A stretch of DNA of 64,000 nt from Modestobacter lapidis (GTDB lineage: Bacteria > Actinomycetota > Actinomycetes > Mycobacteriales > Geodermatophilaceae): positions 1 to 64,000 of the forward strand of contig JABAKE010000001.1 in assembly GCA_019779905.1 (NCBI GenBank). Direction: 5' to 3'. The notes under the pieces are model-generated. The model searched no databases. It was not told where the DNA came from and was given only the letters and a program-made list of their open reading frames with translations. This document shows, piece by piece, positions 18,504 through 27,039 of this stretch. Within the stretch, counting starts at the first letter, position 1; each line of letters starts with the position of its first letter. A program made the translations under genes and the position numbers.

Positions 18504-19717
18504 GCCGGCACGTCCGTCTCGCTGCCCGCGTGGACCGGGAGGGTGGCCGCGACCGCGGTGCCTCTGCCGGGGGCGGACTCGACGACCAGCGTGCCCTGCA
18601 GGGCGTGGGCGCGGGTCCGCATGGCCGCCAGGCCATACCCGGTCCCGTCCGGTCCCTGGCCAGGCGGCGCGACCAGACCTGGGTCGAACCCGGCGCCGTC
18701 ATCGACGACGTCAAGGGCCACGTCGCTGCCCATGTAGCTCAGCGTCAGCGCGATGCGCGAGGGCCGCCCGTGCTGGACGGCGTTGGCACACGCCGCCTGG
18801 GCGATGCGCAGCAGCGCGGTCTCCTGGGTGGTCGGCAACTGGATCGGCGTGCCCGAGATGGTGGCGTGTACCGCCAGCCCGGAGGCTTCGGCGGTGCTCG
18901 CGCACAGAGCCTCGAGAGCGGCGGGCAGCGAGCCGGCCACCTCCAGGCCCGGTGGAGTCCAGTTCCGGACGAACCGCCGCGCCTCGGCGAGGTTGTCTGC
19001 AGCGGCCTGACCGGCCTGCTGCACATGAGCGAGGGCGCTGTCCGGCCGCCCGGGGAGCGCACGTTCGGCGGCGCGGAGCAGCAGCTGGATGCTGGACAGA
19101 CCCTGGGCCAGGGTGTCGTGGATCTCCCGGGCGACCCGCTCCCGCTCGGCCAGCACCCCGCCGGCGTGCTCGGCGGCGGCCAGGTCGGCGCGGGCGGCGG
19201 TCAGCTCACCGATAAGCGCACGGCGCGCCTCGCTCTCCCGGTACAGCGTCTGGTAACCGAGCACGGTGGCCACCGCAACGGCCGCACCCAGGACCGGGCC
19301 GACGACCATCGGCGCGGTGAGACCGTCCTGGTGCCAGGCGAACCCGGCGATCGCCGCGACCGTGGTGGTCACGACGGCGGTCAGCCCCCAGCGAGTGGGC
19401 AGCAGGTGGAGCTGGAGGAAGAACAGCGGGAAGGCCAGCCAGATGCCATCCGGCGTCCAGTACAAGAGCACCAGCCACCCGGCACCCAGGACTGTCAGCC
19501 AGCCGGCCGCTGCCGCCGACGAGCGCCGCACCGGTGGCAGCGCCGTCCCCGTCACGTAGATCAGGGCGACGGCGACCGCGGTGGTGACGGCTGCACCGGC
19601 ATGCGCGGGGCTCCCGCTGATGGCCCGTACCGCGGTCAGTGCGAGCAGCGCGAGCACCAGCAGATGCAGACAGGCGCGCAGCACCGGCTGCACCGGCACG
19701 GGGGAGGCGGGAGGCAT
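18500..19717 (-). CDS. Sensor histidine kinase (HisKA_3 type)
   Basis: 405 aa. The N-terminal 155 residues form about five membrane segments with little extracellular loop, so the stimulus is probably sensed in or at the membrane. A coiled linker leads to ERERVAREIHDTLAQGLSS with phospho-acceptor His200, then a HATPase_c domain with the N box near ACANAVQHG and the G boxes DDGAGFD and GYGLAAMRTRA. This is a NarX/DesK-like kinase of the type paired with NarL regulators. Genes of this layout beside ABC exporters often respond to cell-envelope-active compounds (family knowledge; here inference). Confidence 0.92.
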   Translation of the reverse strand: MPPASPVPVQPVLRACLHLLVLALLALTAVRAISGSPAHAGAAVTTAVAVALIYVTGTALPPVRRSSAAAAGWLTVLGAGWLVLLYWTPDGIWLAFPLFFLQLHLLPTRWGLTAVVTTTVAAIAGFAWHQDGLTAPMVVGPVLGAAVAVATVLGYQTLYRESEARRALIGELTAARADLAAAEHAGGVLAERERVAREIHDTLAQGLSSIQLLLRAAERALPGRPDSALAHVQQAGQAAADNLAEARRFVRNWTPPGLEVAGSLPAALEALCASTAEASGLAVHATISGTPIQLPTTQETALLRIAQAACANAVQHGRPSRIALTLSYMGSDVALDVVDDGAGFDPGLVAPPGQGPDGTGYGLAAMRTRAHALQGTLVVESAPGRGTAVAATLPVHAGSETDVPA

Positions 19718-19842
19718 GACACCTCCAGGCTAGGTCGCCGCGCCGAGGCCGCATCCATCGAAAGGTTGAGGTGGCCGTGCACCTACGGGCCTGTGCGGAG
19801 CAGCCTCCCGCGCGATGCCTGAGCGGCCCCCTTCGAGCGACG

Positions 19843-19881
19843 CTGAATCCAGTCGCCGGGCACGTTGCCCGGCACATTCAG
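19843..19881 (+). promoter_or_regulatory. Extended stem-loop in the leader of the ABC transporter operon
   Basis: A perfect 8-bp stem GCCGGGCA/TGCCCGGC with loop CGT (19855-19873) lies inside a second pair of arms, CTGAAT (19843-19848) and ATTCAG (19876-19881). It ends directly before the AAGGAGG of the permease gene. It could be an operator of the neighbouring response regulator or an RNA hairpin that limits ribosome access. Confidence 0.55.
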
Positions 19882-19898
19882 CAAGGAGGCTCCAACAC

Positions 19899-20981
19899 GT
19901 GTTCGTCGCCTGGAGAGACCTCCGGTTCGCCAAGGGACGCTTCGTCCTCATGGGGGCCGTGGTCGTGCTCATCACGGTGCTGGTCGGGCTGGTGTCCGGC
20001 CTGACCGCCGGCCTGGCGCGGGCCAACACCTCCGCCATCACCGACCTGCCCGCCGACCACCTCGCCTTCGCCCGTCCTGTCGACGGAGAGGACGTCTCGT
20101 TCACCGTCTCCAGCGTGGACGCGGACACGTGGGCCGCGTGGGAGCGGGTGCCCGGGGTCACCACCGCCGAGCCGCTGGGCATCGTCACCACCCGCGCGCA
20201 GGCCGACGGGCGGACGGCCAGCGTGTCTGCTTTCGGGGTGCAGCCCGGGTCGGGGCTGGCACCGTCGCCTGCGCAGGTCCGGGACGGCGCGGTCGTGTTG
20301 TCCACCGCCGCCGCGGACGAGCTCGACGCCCGGACCGGGGACACCGTCACGGTCGCCGGCCGCGACCTGCGGGTGACCGACGTCGCCAGAGATGCCTCCT
20401 ACAGCCACACCCCGGTGGTGTGGACAAGCCTGGACGACTTCCAGCAGCTCAGCCGCGGCGACGGCGACGGCGGGCCCCGAGCCACCGTCGTCGCGCTGAC
20501 CACCACCCCGGCCGCCGATCTCGTCGCCGCCGACACCGAGCTGGGCACGACGACGGTCAGCCGTGACGACGCCCTGTCCGCGATCGGCTCGTTCACCTCT
20601 GAGAACGGCTCCCTGCAGCTGATGCGCGGATTCCTGTTCGCGATCTCCGCGCTGGTGATCGGGGCGTTCTTCACCGTCTGGACGATCCAGCGCAGCGGCG
20701 ACATCGCCGTCCTCAAGGCACTGGGCGCGTCCACCGGCTACCTGCTGCGCGACGCGCTCGGCCAGGCCGTGGTGCTGCTCGGGCTCGGCACCGTCGCCGG
20801 GACCGCGGTCGCGGTCGCCGCCGGTGCGGCCCTCGGTTCCGCGGTGCCGTTCGTTCTCGACTTCGCCACCGTCGCCGGCCCGGCGCTGATCATGATCGCG
20901 CTCGGCGTCGCCGGCGCAGCCCTGTCCATCCGCCGGATCACCTCCGTCGACCCGCTGACTGCCCTGGGAAGTGCCCGATGA
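19899..20981 (+). CDS. ABC transporter permease, FtsX/MacB type
   Basis: A 360-aa membrane protein from GTG 19899, 9 bases after AAGGAGG. Topology: one membrane helix at about 17-39 (FVLMGAVVVLITVLVGLVSG), a large extracytoplasmic MacB-like domain (40-245), then three C-terminal helices (LFAISALVIGAFFTVWTIQ, a second around 295-320, a third around 330-350). This is the FtsX/LolC/MacB fold, which works as a mechanotransmitting exporter or extractor rather than an importer. GALGASTGYLL-like coupling helix (VLKALGASTGYLLRDA) is present. Its stop overlaps the start of the ATPase gene. Regulation by the divergent two-component system is likely. Confidence 0.9.
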   Translation: MFVAWRDLRFAKGRFVLMGAVVVLITVLVGLVSGLTAGLARANTSAITDLPADHLAFARPVDGEDVSFTVSSVDADTWAAWERVPGVTTAEPLGIVTTRAQADGRTASVSAFGVQPGSGLAPSPAQVRDGAVVLSTAAADELDARTGDTVTVAGRDLRVTDVARDASYSHTPVVWTSLDDFQQLSRGDGDGGPRATVVALTTTPAADLVAADTELGTTTVSRDDALSAIGSFTSENGSLQLMRGFLFAISALVIGAFFTVWTIQRSGDIAVLKALGASTGYLLRDALGQAVVLLGLGTVAGTAVAVAAGAALGSAVPFVLDFATVAGPALIMIALGVAGAALSIRRITSVDPLTALGSAR

Positions 20982-21667
20982 GCCTGCACCTGACCGATGT
21001 GACCCTCACCTACCCCGACGGTGGAGCCCGTCTGATCGCCCTGGACGACGTCACCCTGCACGTGCCGGCCGGCACCATCACCGCCCTCGTCGGCCCGTCC
21101 GGCTCCGGCAAGTCCAGCCTGTTGGCCGTCGCGGCCACGCTCATCAGCCCGGACAGCGGGCAGGTGGTCATCGCGGGCACCGACACCACCGGGATGAGCC
21201 GCAACCGGCTGACCGAGCTGCGCCGCACCCGGATCGGCATGGTCTTCCAGCAGCCCAACCTGCTGCCGTCGCTGACCGCCATCGAACAACTCCAGGTCAT
21301 GGCACATCTCGACGGCCGCGCCCCGCGGGGTGCACGAGGCCGCGCGCTGGAACTCCTGGAGGCGGTGGGTCTCACCGGGCAGGCCGACCGTCGGCCGCAT
21401 GAGCTCTCCGGCGGGCAGCGGCAGCGCATCAACATCGCCCGGGCGCTGATGAACGAGCCGGCCGTCCTGCTGGTCGATGAGCCCACCAGCGCGCTGGACC
21501 AGGAGCGTGGAGCTGCGATTCTGGACCTCATCACCACCCTCACCCATCGGCAGGGGGCTGCCACCGTCCTCGTCACCCACGACCGTTCACACCTGACCGC
21601 TGTCGACCAGGTCGTCGAGATCCACGATGGGCGGCTACGCACCCCCGTCGCGAGCGGCGCACCCTGA
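20978..21667 (+). CDS. ABC transporter ATP-binding protein, MacB/LolD type
   Basis: A 229-aa ATPase with Walker A GPSGSGKSS, Q-loop GMVFQQPNLLPSLTAIE, signature LSGGQRQRINIARALMNEP, Walker B VLLVDEPTSALD and switch His in VLVTHDR. It is the partner of the FtsX-type permease, whose stop overlaps its ATG (ATGA). Substrate unknown; by analogy peptide antibiotic export or lipoprotein-type extraction. Confidence 0.93.
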   Translation: MSLHLTDVTLTYPDGGARLIALDDVTLHVPAGTITALVGPSGSGKSSLLAVAATLISPDSGQVVIAGTDTTGMSRNRLTELRRTRIGMVFQQPNLLPSLTAIEQLQVMAHLDGRAPRGARGRALELLEAVGLTGQADRRPHELSGGQRQRINIARALMNEPAVLLVDEPTSALDQERGAAILDLITTLTHRQGAATVLVTHDRSHLTAVDQVVEIHDGRLRTPVASGAP

Positions 21668-21779
21668 CGCCGTTCCTCGCGTGACGCGACGACGGACAGG
21701 GCGGCGGTCTGGCCCCATGGAGAGCCGGCCACCGTGGTGTCAGGTGTGTCCCGCCCTGCCCTCCGCGTGTACCGCGTGG

Positions 21780-23057
21780 CTAGCGCAGCGGGTCGAACGG
21801 CGCGAGCTCGGCCGGTGCTTCACCCTTGAGCACGGTGTGGGCGAGCAGCTGGCCGGTGATCGGGCCCAGCGCGATGCCCCACATGCCGTGCCCGCCGCCG
21901 ACGAAGACGCGCGGTGAGGCGGTAGCACCGATCAAGGGCAGCCCGTCGGCGGTGCACGGCCGGGAGCCGACCCACTCGTTGCGCCGGTCCTCCAGGTCCA
22001 CGCCGTTGAGGAACGGGCGGACGGCGTCGACGATCGCCGCGATGCGGCGGGGGTCCAGCGGGTCGCCGTGACGGCGGAACTCCATCATTCCGGCTACCCG
22101 CAGCCGCCCGCCCAGCGGCGTGCACGCCACCCGCTGCTGCGGGAAATACAGCGGTCCGCCGGGGAGCTGCTCGGCCGGCACGCTGAAGGAGTAGCCGCGG
22201 CCGGCCTGCACCGGCTGTCGCACGCCGTAGCGACCGGCCAGCTGGGGCAGCTCCGCTCCGTTGGCGAGGACGACGGCGTCGTGCCGCCGACTTTCGCCGG
22301 TCGTGCACACCACGTTCACTCCGCCGGACTGGTGCTGCAGGTCGGCCACGCCGGCCCCTTCGACGATCTGGCCTCCGCGGGCGCGTACCGCCTGGGCCAG
22401 CGACCGCACGTACTCCGGCGGGTGCAGGTAGCGCTGCCCGTAGATGGCGACCGCAGCCCCCACCTGGTCGGTGAGCGCCGGCTCCATCGCCCGCGCCTTC
22501 CAGCCGGTCATCGGGGCGAAGGTGGCGTTCTGCCCGGCGTCGCGGATGGCGTCCAGTTCGGTGAGCAGGCCCTGCGCGTCGCGCTCGCGGCGGAAGCAGG
22601 CCAGGAAGGTGCCCGCCGAGTGCGTCTGTCCGCTCACCCCACCGGCGGCCAGGACGTCGAAGGCCTCCAGGGCGCGGTCGTTGAGTGGCACGTAGGCGGC
22701 CATGCCGCGCCGCCAGCGCCGCGGGGTGCTGTGCGCGACGAAGCCAGTGAGGAACCGCAGCAGCTGCCGGTCGGCGCGCAGCGGCAGGTACACCGGGGAG
22801 CGGGGGCTGAGGACTGCGCGCAGCCCGTACCGCAGCACCGCCGGTTCGGGCAGCGGGGCGGTCAGGTCCGGCGTCAGCCAGCCCGCGTTCCCCCAGGAAG
22901 CGCCGGCGGCGACGTGGTCCCGCTCGTACACGGTGACCTGCACGCCGGCTTCCTGCAGGAACCAGGCGGTGGACAGGCCGACCATGCCGGCGCCGACGAC
23001 GGCCACGCTGCGGGGGGAGCCGGCGCCCAGCGCCGGAAGGGGCTTCGAGACAGACAT
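21780..23057 (-). CDS. FAD-dependent oxidoreductase, D-amino-acid dehydrogenase (DadA) type
   Basis: 425 aa from ATG 23057, supported by AAGGAGC 6 bases upstream. The N-terminus SVAVVGAGMVGLSTAWFLQE is the FAD Rossmann motif; GASWGNAGWLTPDLTAPLPE, the middle domain, and the C-terminal EWVGSRPCTADGLPLIG and GHGMWGIALGPITGQLLA are DadA-family hallmarks. DadA oxidises D-amino acids at the membrane and passes electrons to quinone; other members act on related amines, so the substrate is uncertain. It stands alone, convergent with the ABC operon. Confidence 0.87.
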   Translation of the reverse strand: MSVSKPLPALGAGSPRSVAVVGAGMVGLSTAWFLQEAGVQVTVYERDHVAAGASWGNAGWLTPDLTAPLPEPAVLRYGLRAVLSPRSPVYLPLRADRQLLRFLTGFVAHSTPRRWRRGMAAYVPLNDRALEAFDVLAAGGVSGQTHSAGTFLACFRRERDAQGLLTELDAIRDAGQNATFAPMTGWKARAMEPALTDQVGAAVAIYGQRYLHPPEYVRSLAQAVRARGGQIVEGAGVADLQHQSGGVNVVCTTGESRRHDAVVLANGAELPQLAGRYGVRQPVQAGRGYSFSVPAEQLPGGPLYFPQQRVACTPLGGRLRVAGMMEFRRHGDPLDPRRIAAIVDAVRPFLNGVDLEDRRNEWVGSRPCTADGLPLIGATASPRVFVGGGHGMWGIALGPITGQLLAHTVLKGEAPAELAPFDPLR

Positions 23058-23214
23058 GGTTGCTCCTTGTCGCGGACGGTGCCGCGAGGTCAGAGGGGCT
23101 GCGGCACCCACCCGTGGTGGCGTGCTGGTCACTGGTCGCGGCGCGCACCCGCCATTGAGGCCGGCCGCCGCCGGCGGGAATTGGGCCGGGCGGGGGTGGC
23201 CCGCCGTGGCGGGA

Positions 23215-23571
23215 TCAGCGGACCGGTCGAGGGCAGGCGACGCAGTTGTCCGCGTACGGGCGCAGCTGCAGCCGTTCGATCGGGATGGCCCGCCCGCACT
23301 GCCCGCAGCTGCCGTAGGTGCCCTCGGAGATGCGGTCCAGCGCCGCGTCGATCTCCTCCAGGCGGCTCAGCAGAACGCCGGCGCGGGTGACCGCCACCAG
23401 GTCGGGCTGGGAGCTGACGGTCTCGGCCAGAGCCACCTCACGCTGGTGGAGGCAGTCGTCACGCTGGGTCAGGAGCAGCACGCGGAACGGCTCCCACGTC
23501 GTCTGCGCGGCCGTGGGTGTGGTGGTCGTGGGCGTGGGGGGCGGGGGGATGGTGGTCGTGGGGGTGGACAT
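23215..23571 (-). CDS. TraR/DksA-type zinc-finger protein
   Basis: 118 aa. After a Pro/Thr-rich N-terminus (about 25 residues) come a helical hairpin and the C-terminal C4 zinc finger GTYGSCGQCGRAIPIERLQL with CVACP, the DksA/TraR signature. Such proteins bind RNA polymerase through the secondary channel in proteobacteria; actinobacterial members are usually of unknown role. It sits in a group of stress-type genes. Confidence 0.88.
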   Translation of the reverse strand: MSTPTTTIPPPPTPTTTTPTAAQTTWEPFRVLLLTQRDDCLHQREVALAETVSSQPDLVAVTRAGVLLSRLEEIDAALDRISEGTYGSCGQCGRAIPIERLQLRPYADNCVACPRPVR

Positions 23572-23599
23572 GGTGGAACTCCTCCGGAATGTGACGAGA

Positions 23600-23625
23600 A
23601 CGCGTCCCGCAGCGGCGGGACGCGT
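23600..23625 (-). terminator. Strong stem-loop after the 60-aa gene
   Basis: Perfect 11-bp stem ACGCGTCCCGC/GCGGGACGCGT with loop AGCG, lying between the small gene ending at 23653 and the DksA-like gene starting at 23571. On the minus strand it is followed by a T-containing but not U-rich tail. A terminator is likely. Confidence 0.6.
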
Positions 23626-23652
23626 GATGACGTGGGGCTGGACCGGCCTGGG

Positions 23653-23835
23653 TCAGGGCGACGCCGGCGGCGCCCGGTCCCGGTCGCGTCGCAGCAGGTT
23701 CAGGCCGTGGACGGCGCGCGCCCGCAAGCTCAGTGTCAGGACTGGCGGCACTGCGCTGGCCAGCGGAGGCGCGGTGCGGCCAGCGCTCGTTGGCTTCGAC
23801 GGCAGGAGGCCCGGGGCGGTGTCGGCTGCGGTCAC
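23653..23835 (-). CDS. Small Pro/Ala-rich protein (60 aa), unknown
   Basis: The GTG at 23835 is preceded by AGGAGG at good spacing, the main evidence that it is a real gene. The product starts VTAADTAPGLLPSKP and ends with a short basic stretch HGLNLLRRDRDRAPPASP. No domain is recognised. It lies upstream of the DksA-like gene, separated by a strong hairpin. Confidence 0.42.
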   Translation of the reverse strand: MTAADTAPGLLPSKPTSAGRTAPPLASAVPPVLTLSLRARAVHGLNLLRRDRDRAPPASP

Positions 23836-24062
23836 CGGGTCACCTCCTGTTCGCGGAGCGAAGTGGTCGCGTCCGGCAGTGCGATCCTGAAGCCAGCATG
23901 CCCGCGGGCCGGGGACCGGGTAAGGGTCGTCGTCGGCCAGCTCCAAGGCCGTCTACTTGCCGGTCGCCGGAAGATCCTGGCTAGGGGCACTCGAGGCGAC
24001 CCGGCCGTGAGGCTCTCGCCGCCGCTGGACTACCCGACAGCCGGGCTTCGGGACAGGCGAGG

Positions 24063-24332
24063 TCAGCGCGTCATGTACGTGATGAAGTCGCCGTAGGAGG
24101 AGACGACGTCCTCGAGCTCGACGATGTCCGGAAAGTCCGCCACGCCCTGTCGCACGACGAGATACTCGGCGGTGCGCTGGACGACCCGTTCCTCCTCCTC
24201 GTCACCCACACGTACCTGGTTCAGGACGGACGGGGTGAGGTGGAACCAGCTTTCGCAGCTCTCCTCACCATCTCGCAGGCGGACCACGAACTGATGTTCG
24301 CCCTGCGTCTCGATGTCGATGGTGGTGCTCAT
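24063..24332 (-). CDS. Small acidic protein (89 aa), unknown
   Basis: Starts at ATG 24332 behind GGAAAGGA. It begins MSTTIDIETQGEHQFVVRLR, a beta-hairpin-like start, then WFHLTPSVLNQVRV and an acidic helical end (VVSSYGDFITYMTR). The pattern suggests a small single-domain cytoplasmic protein seen beside stress genes in related actinobacteria; I do not know a named function. It follows the STAS-like gene on the same strand, 46 bases downstream. Confidence 0.65.
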   Translation of the reverse strand: MSTTIDIETQGEHQFVVRLRDGEESCESWFHLTPSVLNQVRVGDEEEERVVQRTAEYLVVRQGVADFPDIVELEDVVSSYGDFITYMTR

Positions 24333-24378
24333 GGCGCCGTTCCTTTCCGAGAGGGCGTGCGGGCTGATGGAGTGCGTG

Positions 24379-24795
24379 TCACCGGAGAGCCCGACCCCAG
24401 GCGTGTTGTGGCCGACGACGGTGACGCCGGCCGCCATGACGGCCGAGACGGCCCGGCGCAGCCGATGGCGGCACCACCGTGCGGCGCGGTTGGGTGCGGC
24501 CACCGTGCACGCCGGCGGACCACCTGATGAGCAGGTGACCATCGAGGCCGGTGAGCCACTCGGCGACCTCGATGAGGACCTCGTTGGCGAAGGCGTCGAT
24601 GGTGTCGGGGTGCTCGAAGGTCACCGTGATGTTCTGGTGACCGCGGCGGCGAAGTTCTTCGATCGTGCCGCGGAGGAGGTCTACTCCCAGCCGGTCCACC
24701 CGGCCGCTGACCGTTATGGCGGAGTGGTCCTCATCGATCGTCTCGCTGTAGGTCCAGTCGCCGTGTGCGCCGAGACCGGCGCTCGTGCCACGCAT
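24379..24795 (-). CDS. STAS-like protein with degenerate C-terminal tail
   Basis: 138 aa from ATG 24795, with GAGGAG 6 bases upstream. Residues about 15-93 (AITVSGRVDRLGVDLLRGTI, NITVTFEHPDTIDAFANEVL) fold like a STAS domain, the anti-sigma-factor antagonist module, although the usual phosphorylatable Ser context is replaced by TIDAFAN. The last 45 residues are Arg/Gly/Pro-rich and look like a shifted or non-coding extension, so a late frameshift is possible. A partner-switching role is inferred from the fold. Confidence 0.6.
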   Translation of the reverse strand: MRGTSAGLGAHGDWTYSETIDEDHSAITVSGRVDRLGVDLLRGTIEELRRRGHQNITVTFEHPDTIDAFANEVLIEVAEWLTGLDGHLLIRWSAGVHGGRTQPRRTVVPPSAAPGRLGRHGGRRHRRRPQHAWGRALR

Positions 24796-25361
24796 CGGAT
24801 GCTCCTCACTGTTCAGCGTTCAGCGCCCAGGAAGGACGCCAGGTGCGCTGCCGACCGGTGTCTGCTCACCGGGCCCCGTCTGCGGGCGGTGACTCGTCTG
24901 CGGCGTAGTCGTGCCGTTGTTCCCCGGCCGTCGAGGTGGAAAGGCCGTGCCAGGCCTGGGCGTGCCACCGGGGGAGAGTGAGCACGTCGTCCATCCGACG
25001 CAGCTCGTCCCGGTGCAGGGCGCTGAGTCGGGCGAGCAGCAGCTCACCGTGGTCGGGTTCGCCGACGTGCCGGTAGGCACCCTGCTGGTGGCCGGTGACC
25101 CGGCGGCGGTGCTGGTCCGCGAGTCGCAGGGAGCCTCCCTCGTCGTAATCGGTTTCCGTGCAGTGCCCGGTCGTGGTCGTCCGCGCTGCGCACGTGGGGA
25201 ACCGTGCCTCTGCCGCACCTGCCGGGCGCACTGCTGAGGCCGGCGCGGAACCCACCGGGATGGAGCAGGCACGGCGGTGGGACACGCCATGGCGGTAATC
25301 CATCCGGATTCGCTGTACGGCTGATCCGCTCCACGCCGGACGGCGCGCACCCGGGGCGTTG
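24796..25361. other. Degenerate stretch between STAS-like gene and baeRF gene
   Basis: No intact gene is supported. It holds the universal-stress-protein remnant on the plus strand (25045-25197). On the minus strand, 24866 to about 25160 is open and reads ELLLARLSALHRDELRRMDD, but it has no start with a ribosome site and overlaps the remnant codon for codon, so I do not call it. Confidence 0.45.
25045..25197 (+). pseudogene. Universal stress protein (UspA family) C-terminal remnant
   Basis: The plus strand reads GDPAAVLVRESQGASLVVIG, the ATP-loop half of UspA proteins, and in the next frame VSVQCPVVVVRAAHVG, the usual last strand after GSVS. The conserved glycine loop between the two and the whole N-terminal half are missing. 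This is a deletion relic among stress-type genes. Recognition by eye only. Confidence 0.5.
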
Positions 25362-26486
25362 CTACCTCCGGATCGCCAGCACGGGCGCGCTGTCGCAGAT
25401 CTCGCCGGGGGACACGACGAACACGTCCCCGCCGCCGTCGAGGGTGCCGGCGACGCCGGCCTCCAACAGTGCTGAGAAGTCCGTCGGGGAGCCGACGCGG
25501 ACCACCGGGGGATCCTCACCGGCTGGCCACGTGCACGCCGTCTCGTGGACGAGCAGTGCTGTCACCTTGCCCTCCGCTGCGGCGTGCACGGCTGCGCCGG
25601 GGGCGTCGATGACGCGGTCTGTGCCACGCAGGCGGTGGTAGGCCCCGACCGCGGCTGCCCGGTCGCTGCTGAGCTGCGGTGCGGCCAGTGCCCACGCCTG
25701 CCGGTGCAGGTCATCGACGTCGACCTGCCCACCGGACGCACCAAGGCCGGGCTCGAGCAGGTGGGGGTAGGTGTTCGCGGTGCGGTACAGCGCTTGCAAA
25801 TCCTGCTCGCCGGAGAGGATCAGCGGCGCCGTAGCTGTGGTGAGGATCTGACGCAGCGCTAGGTCGACGCCGCGGTAGTGGCGCTGTACCCGGGCCTCGC
25901 GTTCGACGGCTGCGCGGCGGAGCCCCCCGCGCTGGCCCGATGGAGCCGGCCCGCTCAGGTCGACGAGGGTGGTGGCTCGCGGAGCCGGGCGCAGCGGCGG
26001 CATGGTCGACCACGCCGCCAGCTCGAACCCGTCCAGGCCCAACCGCCGAACCGCCACCGCCGTACCCACGAACAGCTCGATGCGGTGCTGGGTCAACGCG
26101 AGCACATAGAAGGTTCCTCGCGCGTTGAGCGCCGGGAGCAGCGGCGTGAGCGCGAATCGGTTACCGACCACGGCGAGCGTGGGCAGCGTGAAGTCCACGT
26201 TGTGCCGCTGCACGGCGGAGGAGTCGGCGAACAGCGCGCAGCCACGATGCCGCTCACCGAGGGGACGCACCTGGTCCAGGGCGTGCTGCACGCGGTCCAT
26301 GAGGCCTGCCACCTCGGCGGAGGGAACGTCCGAGGCGCACAACTCCTGCTCGGCTCGGGTGAGCAGCGTCTGGATGCCGCGGCCCGTCCGCGCCGAAGGC
26401 CACGGCCGGGAGGTCATCGGAAGGAACAGCGACAGCCGGAGACCCCCGACCGCCTGCTGCAACCGAATCAGGTCCTCGCCCAGCAT
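25362..26486 (-). CDS. eRF1-like protein of the bacterial baeRF group
   Basis: 374 aa from ATG 26486, behind AGAAGGTG; in-frame codons farther up lack support. The N-terminal domain starts MLGEDLIRLQQ with LSLFLPM; the middle has LALTQHRIELFVGTA; the C-terminal region has LILSGEQDLQALYRTANTYP and the end CDSAPVLAIRR, as in bacterial/archaeal relatives of peptide release factor eRF1 (baeRF family 3 type). These are thought to act on stalled or hibernating ribosomes by analogy with Pelota/eRF1, but bacterial members are largely untested. It fits the stress-related neighbourhood. Confidence 0.75.
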   Translation of the reverse strand: MLGEDLIRLQQAVGGLRLSLFLPMTSRPWPSARTGRGIQTLLTRAEQELCASDVPSAEVAGLMDRVQHALDQVRPLGERHRGCALFADSSAVQRHNVDFTLPTLAVVGNRFALTPLLPALNARGTFYVLALTQHRIELFVGTAVAVRRLGLDGFELAAWSTMPPLRPAPRATTLVDLSGPAPSGQRGGLRRAAVEREARVQRHYRGVDLALRQILTTATAPLILSGEQDLQALYRTANTYPHLLEPGLGASGGQVDVDDLHRQAWALAAPQLSSDRAAAVGAYHRLRGTDRVIDAPGAAVHAAAEGKVTALLVHETACTWPAGEDPPVVRVGSPTDFSALLEAGVAGTLDGGGDVFVVSPGEICDSAPVLAIRR

Positions 26487-26599
26487 TCTGCACACCTTCT
26501 GTCGGAGACTCTCCCGCCGGCTGGAACGCACGGACCCGGGCTCCTGCTCGCCACCCGGCACGACGGCAGCAACCCAGGTCGTGGCCTGCTGCGGACCGG

Positions 26600-26785
26600 T
26601 CAGCCGGCGCGGCAGACGCAGCCGCGCGTCAGGGCCGAGGTGACGGTGGCCTGGCAGTACCGCAGGCCGATGGCGTCGTGGTCGGCCCTCAGATGAGGGC
26701 AGGCAACGCAGCTGGGCGCAGGGGCGGCGGCGGCCGAGGCGGGCACGGTTGCGGGGCGGTCGGCGGTCATTGGTGAGGTCGGCAT
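26600..26785 (-). CDS. Cys-rich small protein (61 aa), unknown
   Basis: ATG 26785 follows GAAGGAG at ideal spacing. After an Ala/Pro-rich start the last 35 residues contain CVACPHL, RYCQAT and RGCVCR, giving five Cys and His residues that could bind zinc or iron. No named family is known to me. It is one of three very small genes with strong ribosome sites in this region. Confidence 0.6.
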   Translation of the reverse strand: MPTSPMTADRPATVPASAAAAPAPSCVACPHLRADHDAIGLRYCQATVTSALTRGCVCRAG

Positions 26786-26820
26786 AGGGGCTCCTTCAAG
26801 CTGGTCTACGGCGAAACCGG

Positions 26821-27039
26821 TCACCAGTTCGACGGCGGGTCGCTGGCCGGGAACGACCCCAGCCCCCACTCCTCGACGACGTCGACCACCGCGGCCCGGG
26901 AACGGCGGGGCGCGGACTCCGCGGGCGCAGGCGTGGCCGAATCGTTGGCGAGTGCGGCCACAGAGCTGGTCAGCAGCACCTCGGTCGTGGTGTCGCAGGC
27001 GGCCAGTCCGATCGCGGGGGGCGAGAGGGTCAGGGACAT
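26821..27039 (-). CDS. Small protein (72 aa) ending in the SFPASDPPS motif
   Basis: ATG 27039 follows GAAGGAGAG. The N-terminus is MSLTLSPPAIG; the C-terminus GSFPASDPPSNW matches a short conserved motif (FPASDPP followed by Ser and Trp) that ends many small bacterial proteins of unknown function. The middle is Ala/Thr-rich. The motif itself is recognised from other genomes; its role is unknown. Confidence 0.65.
   Translation of the reverse strand: MSLTLSPPAIGLAACDTTTEVLLTSSVAALANDSATPAPAESAPRRSRAAVVDVVEEWGLGSFPASDPPSNW

Noticed and set aside
24866-25519. Minus-strand gene of 217 codons between the STAS-like and baeRF genes
   Set aside because: No start with a ribosome site, no domain, and it mirrors the Usp-like remnant codon for codon on the other strand.
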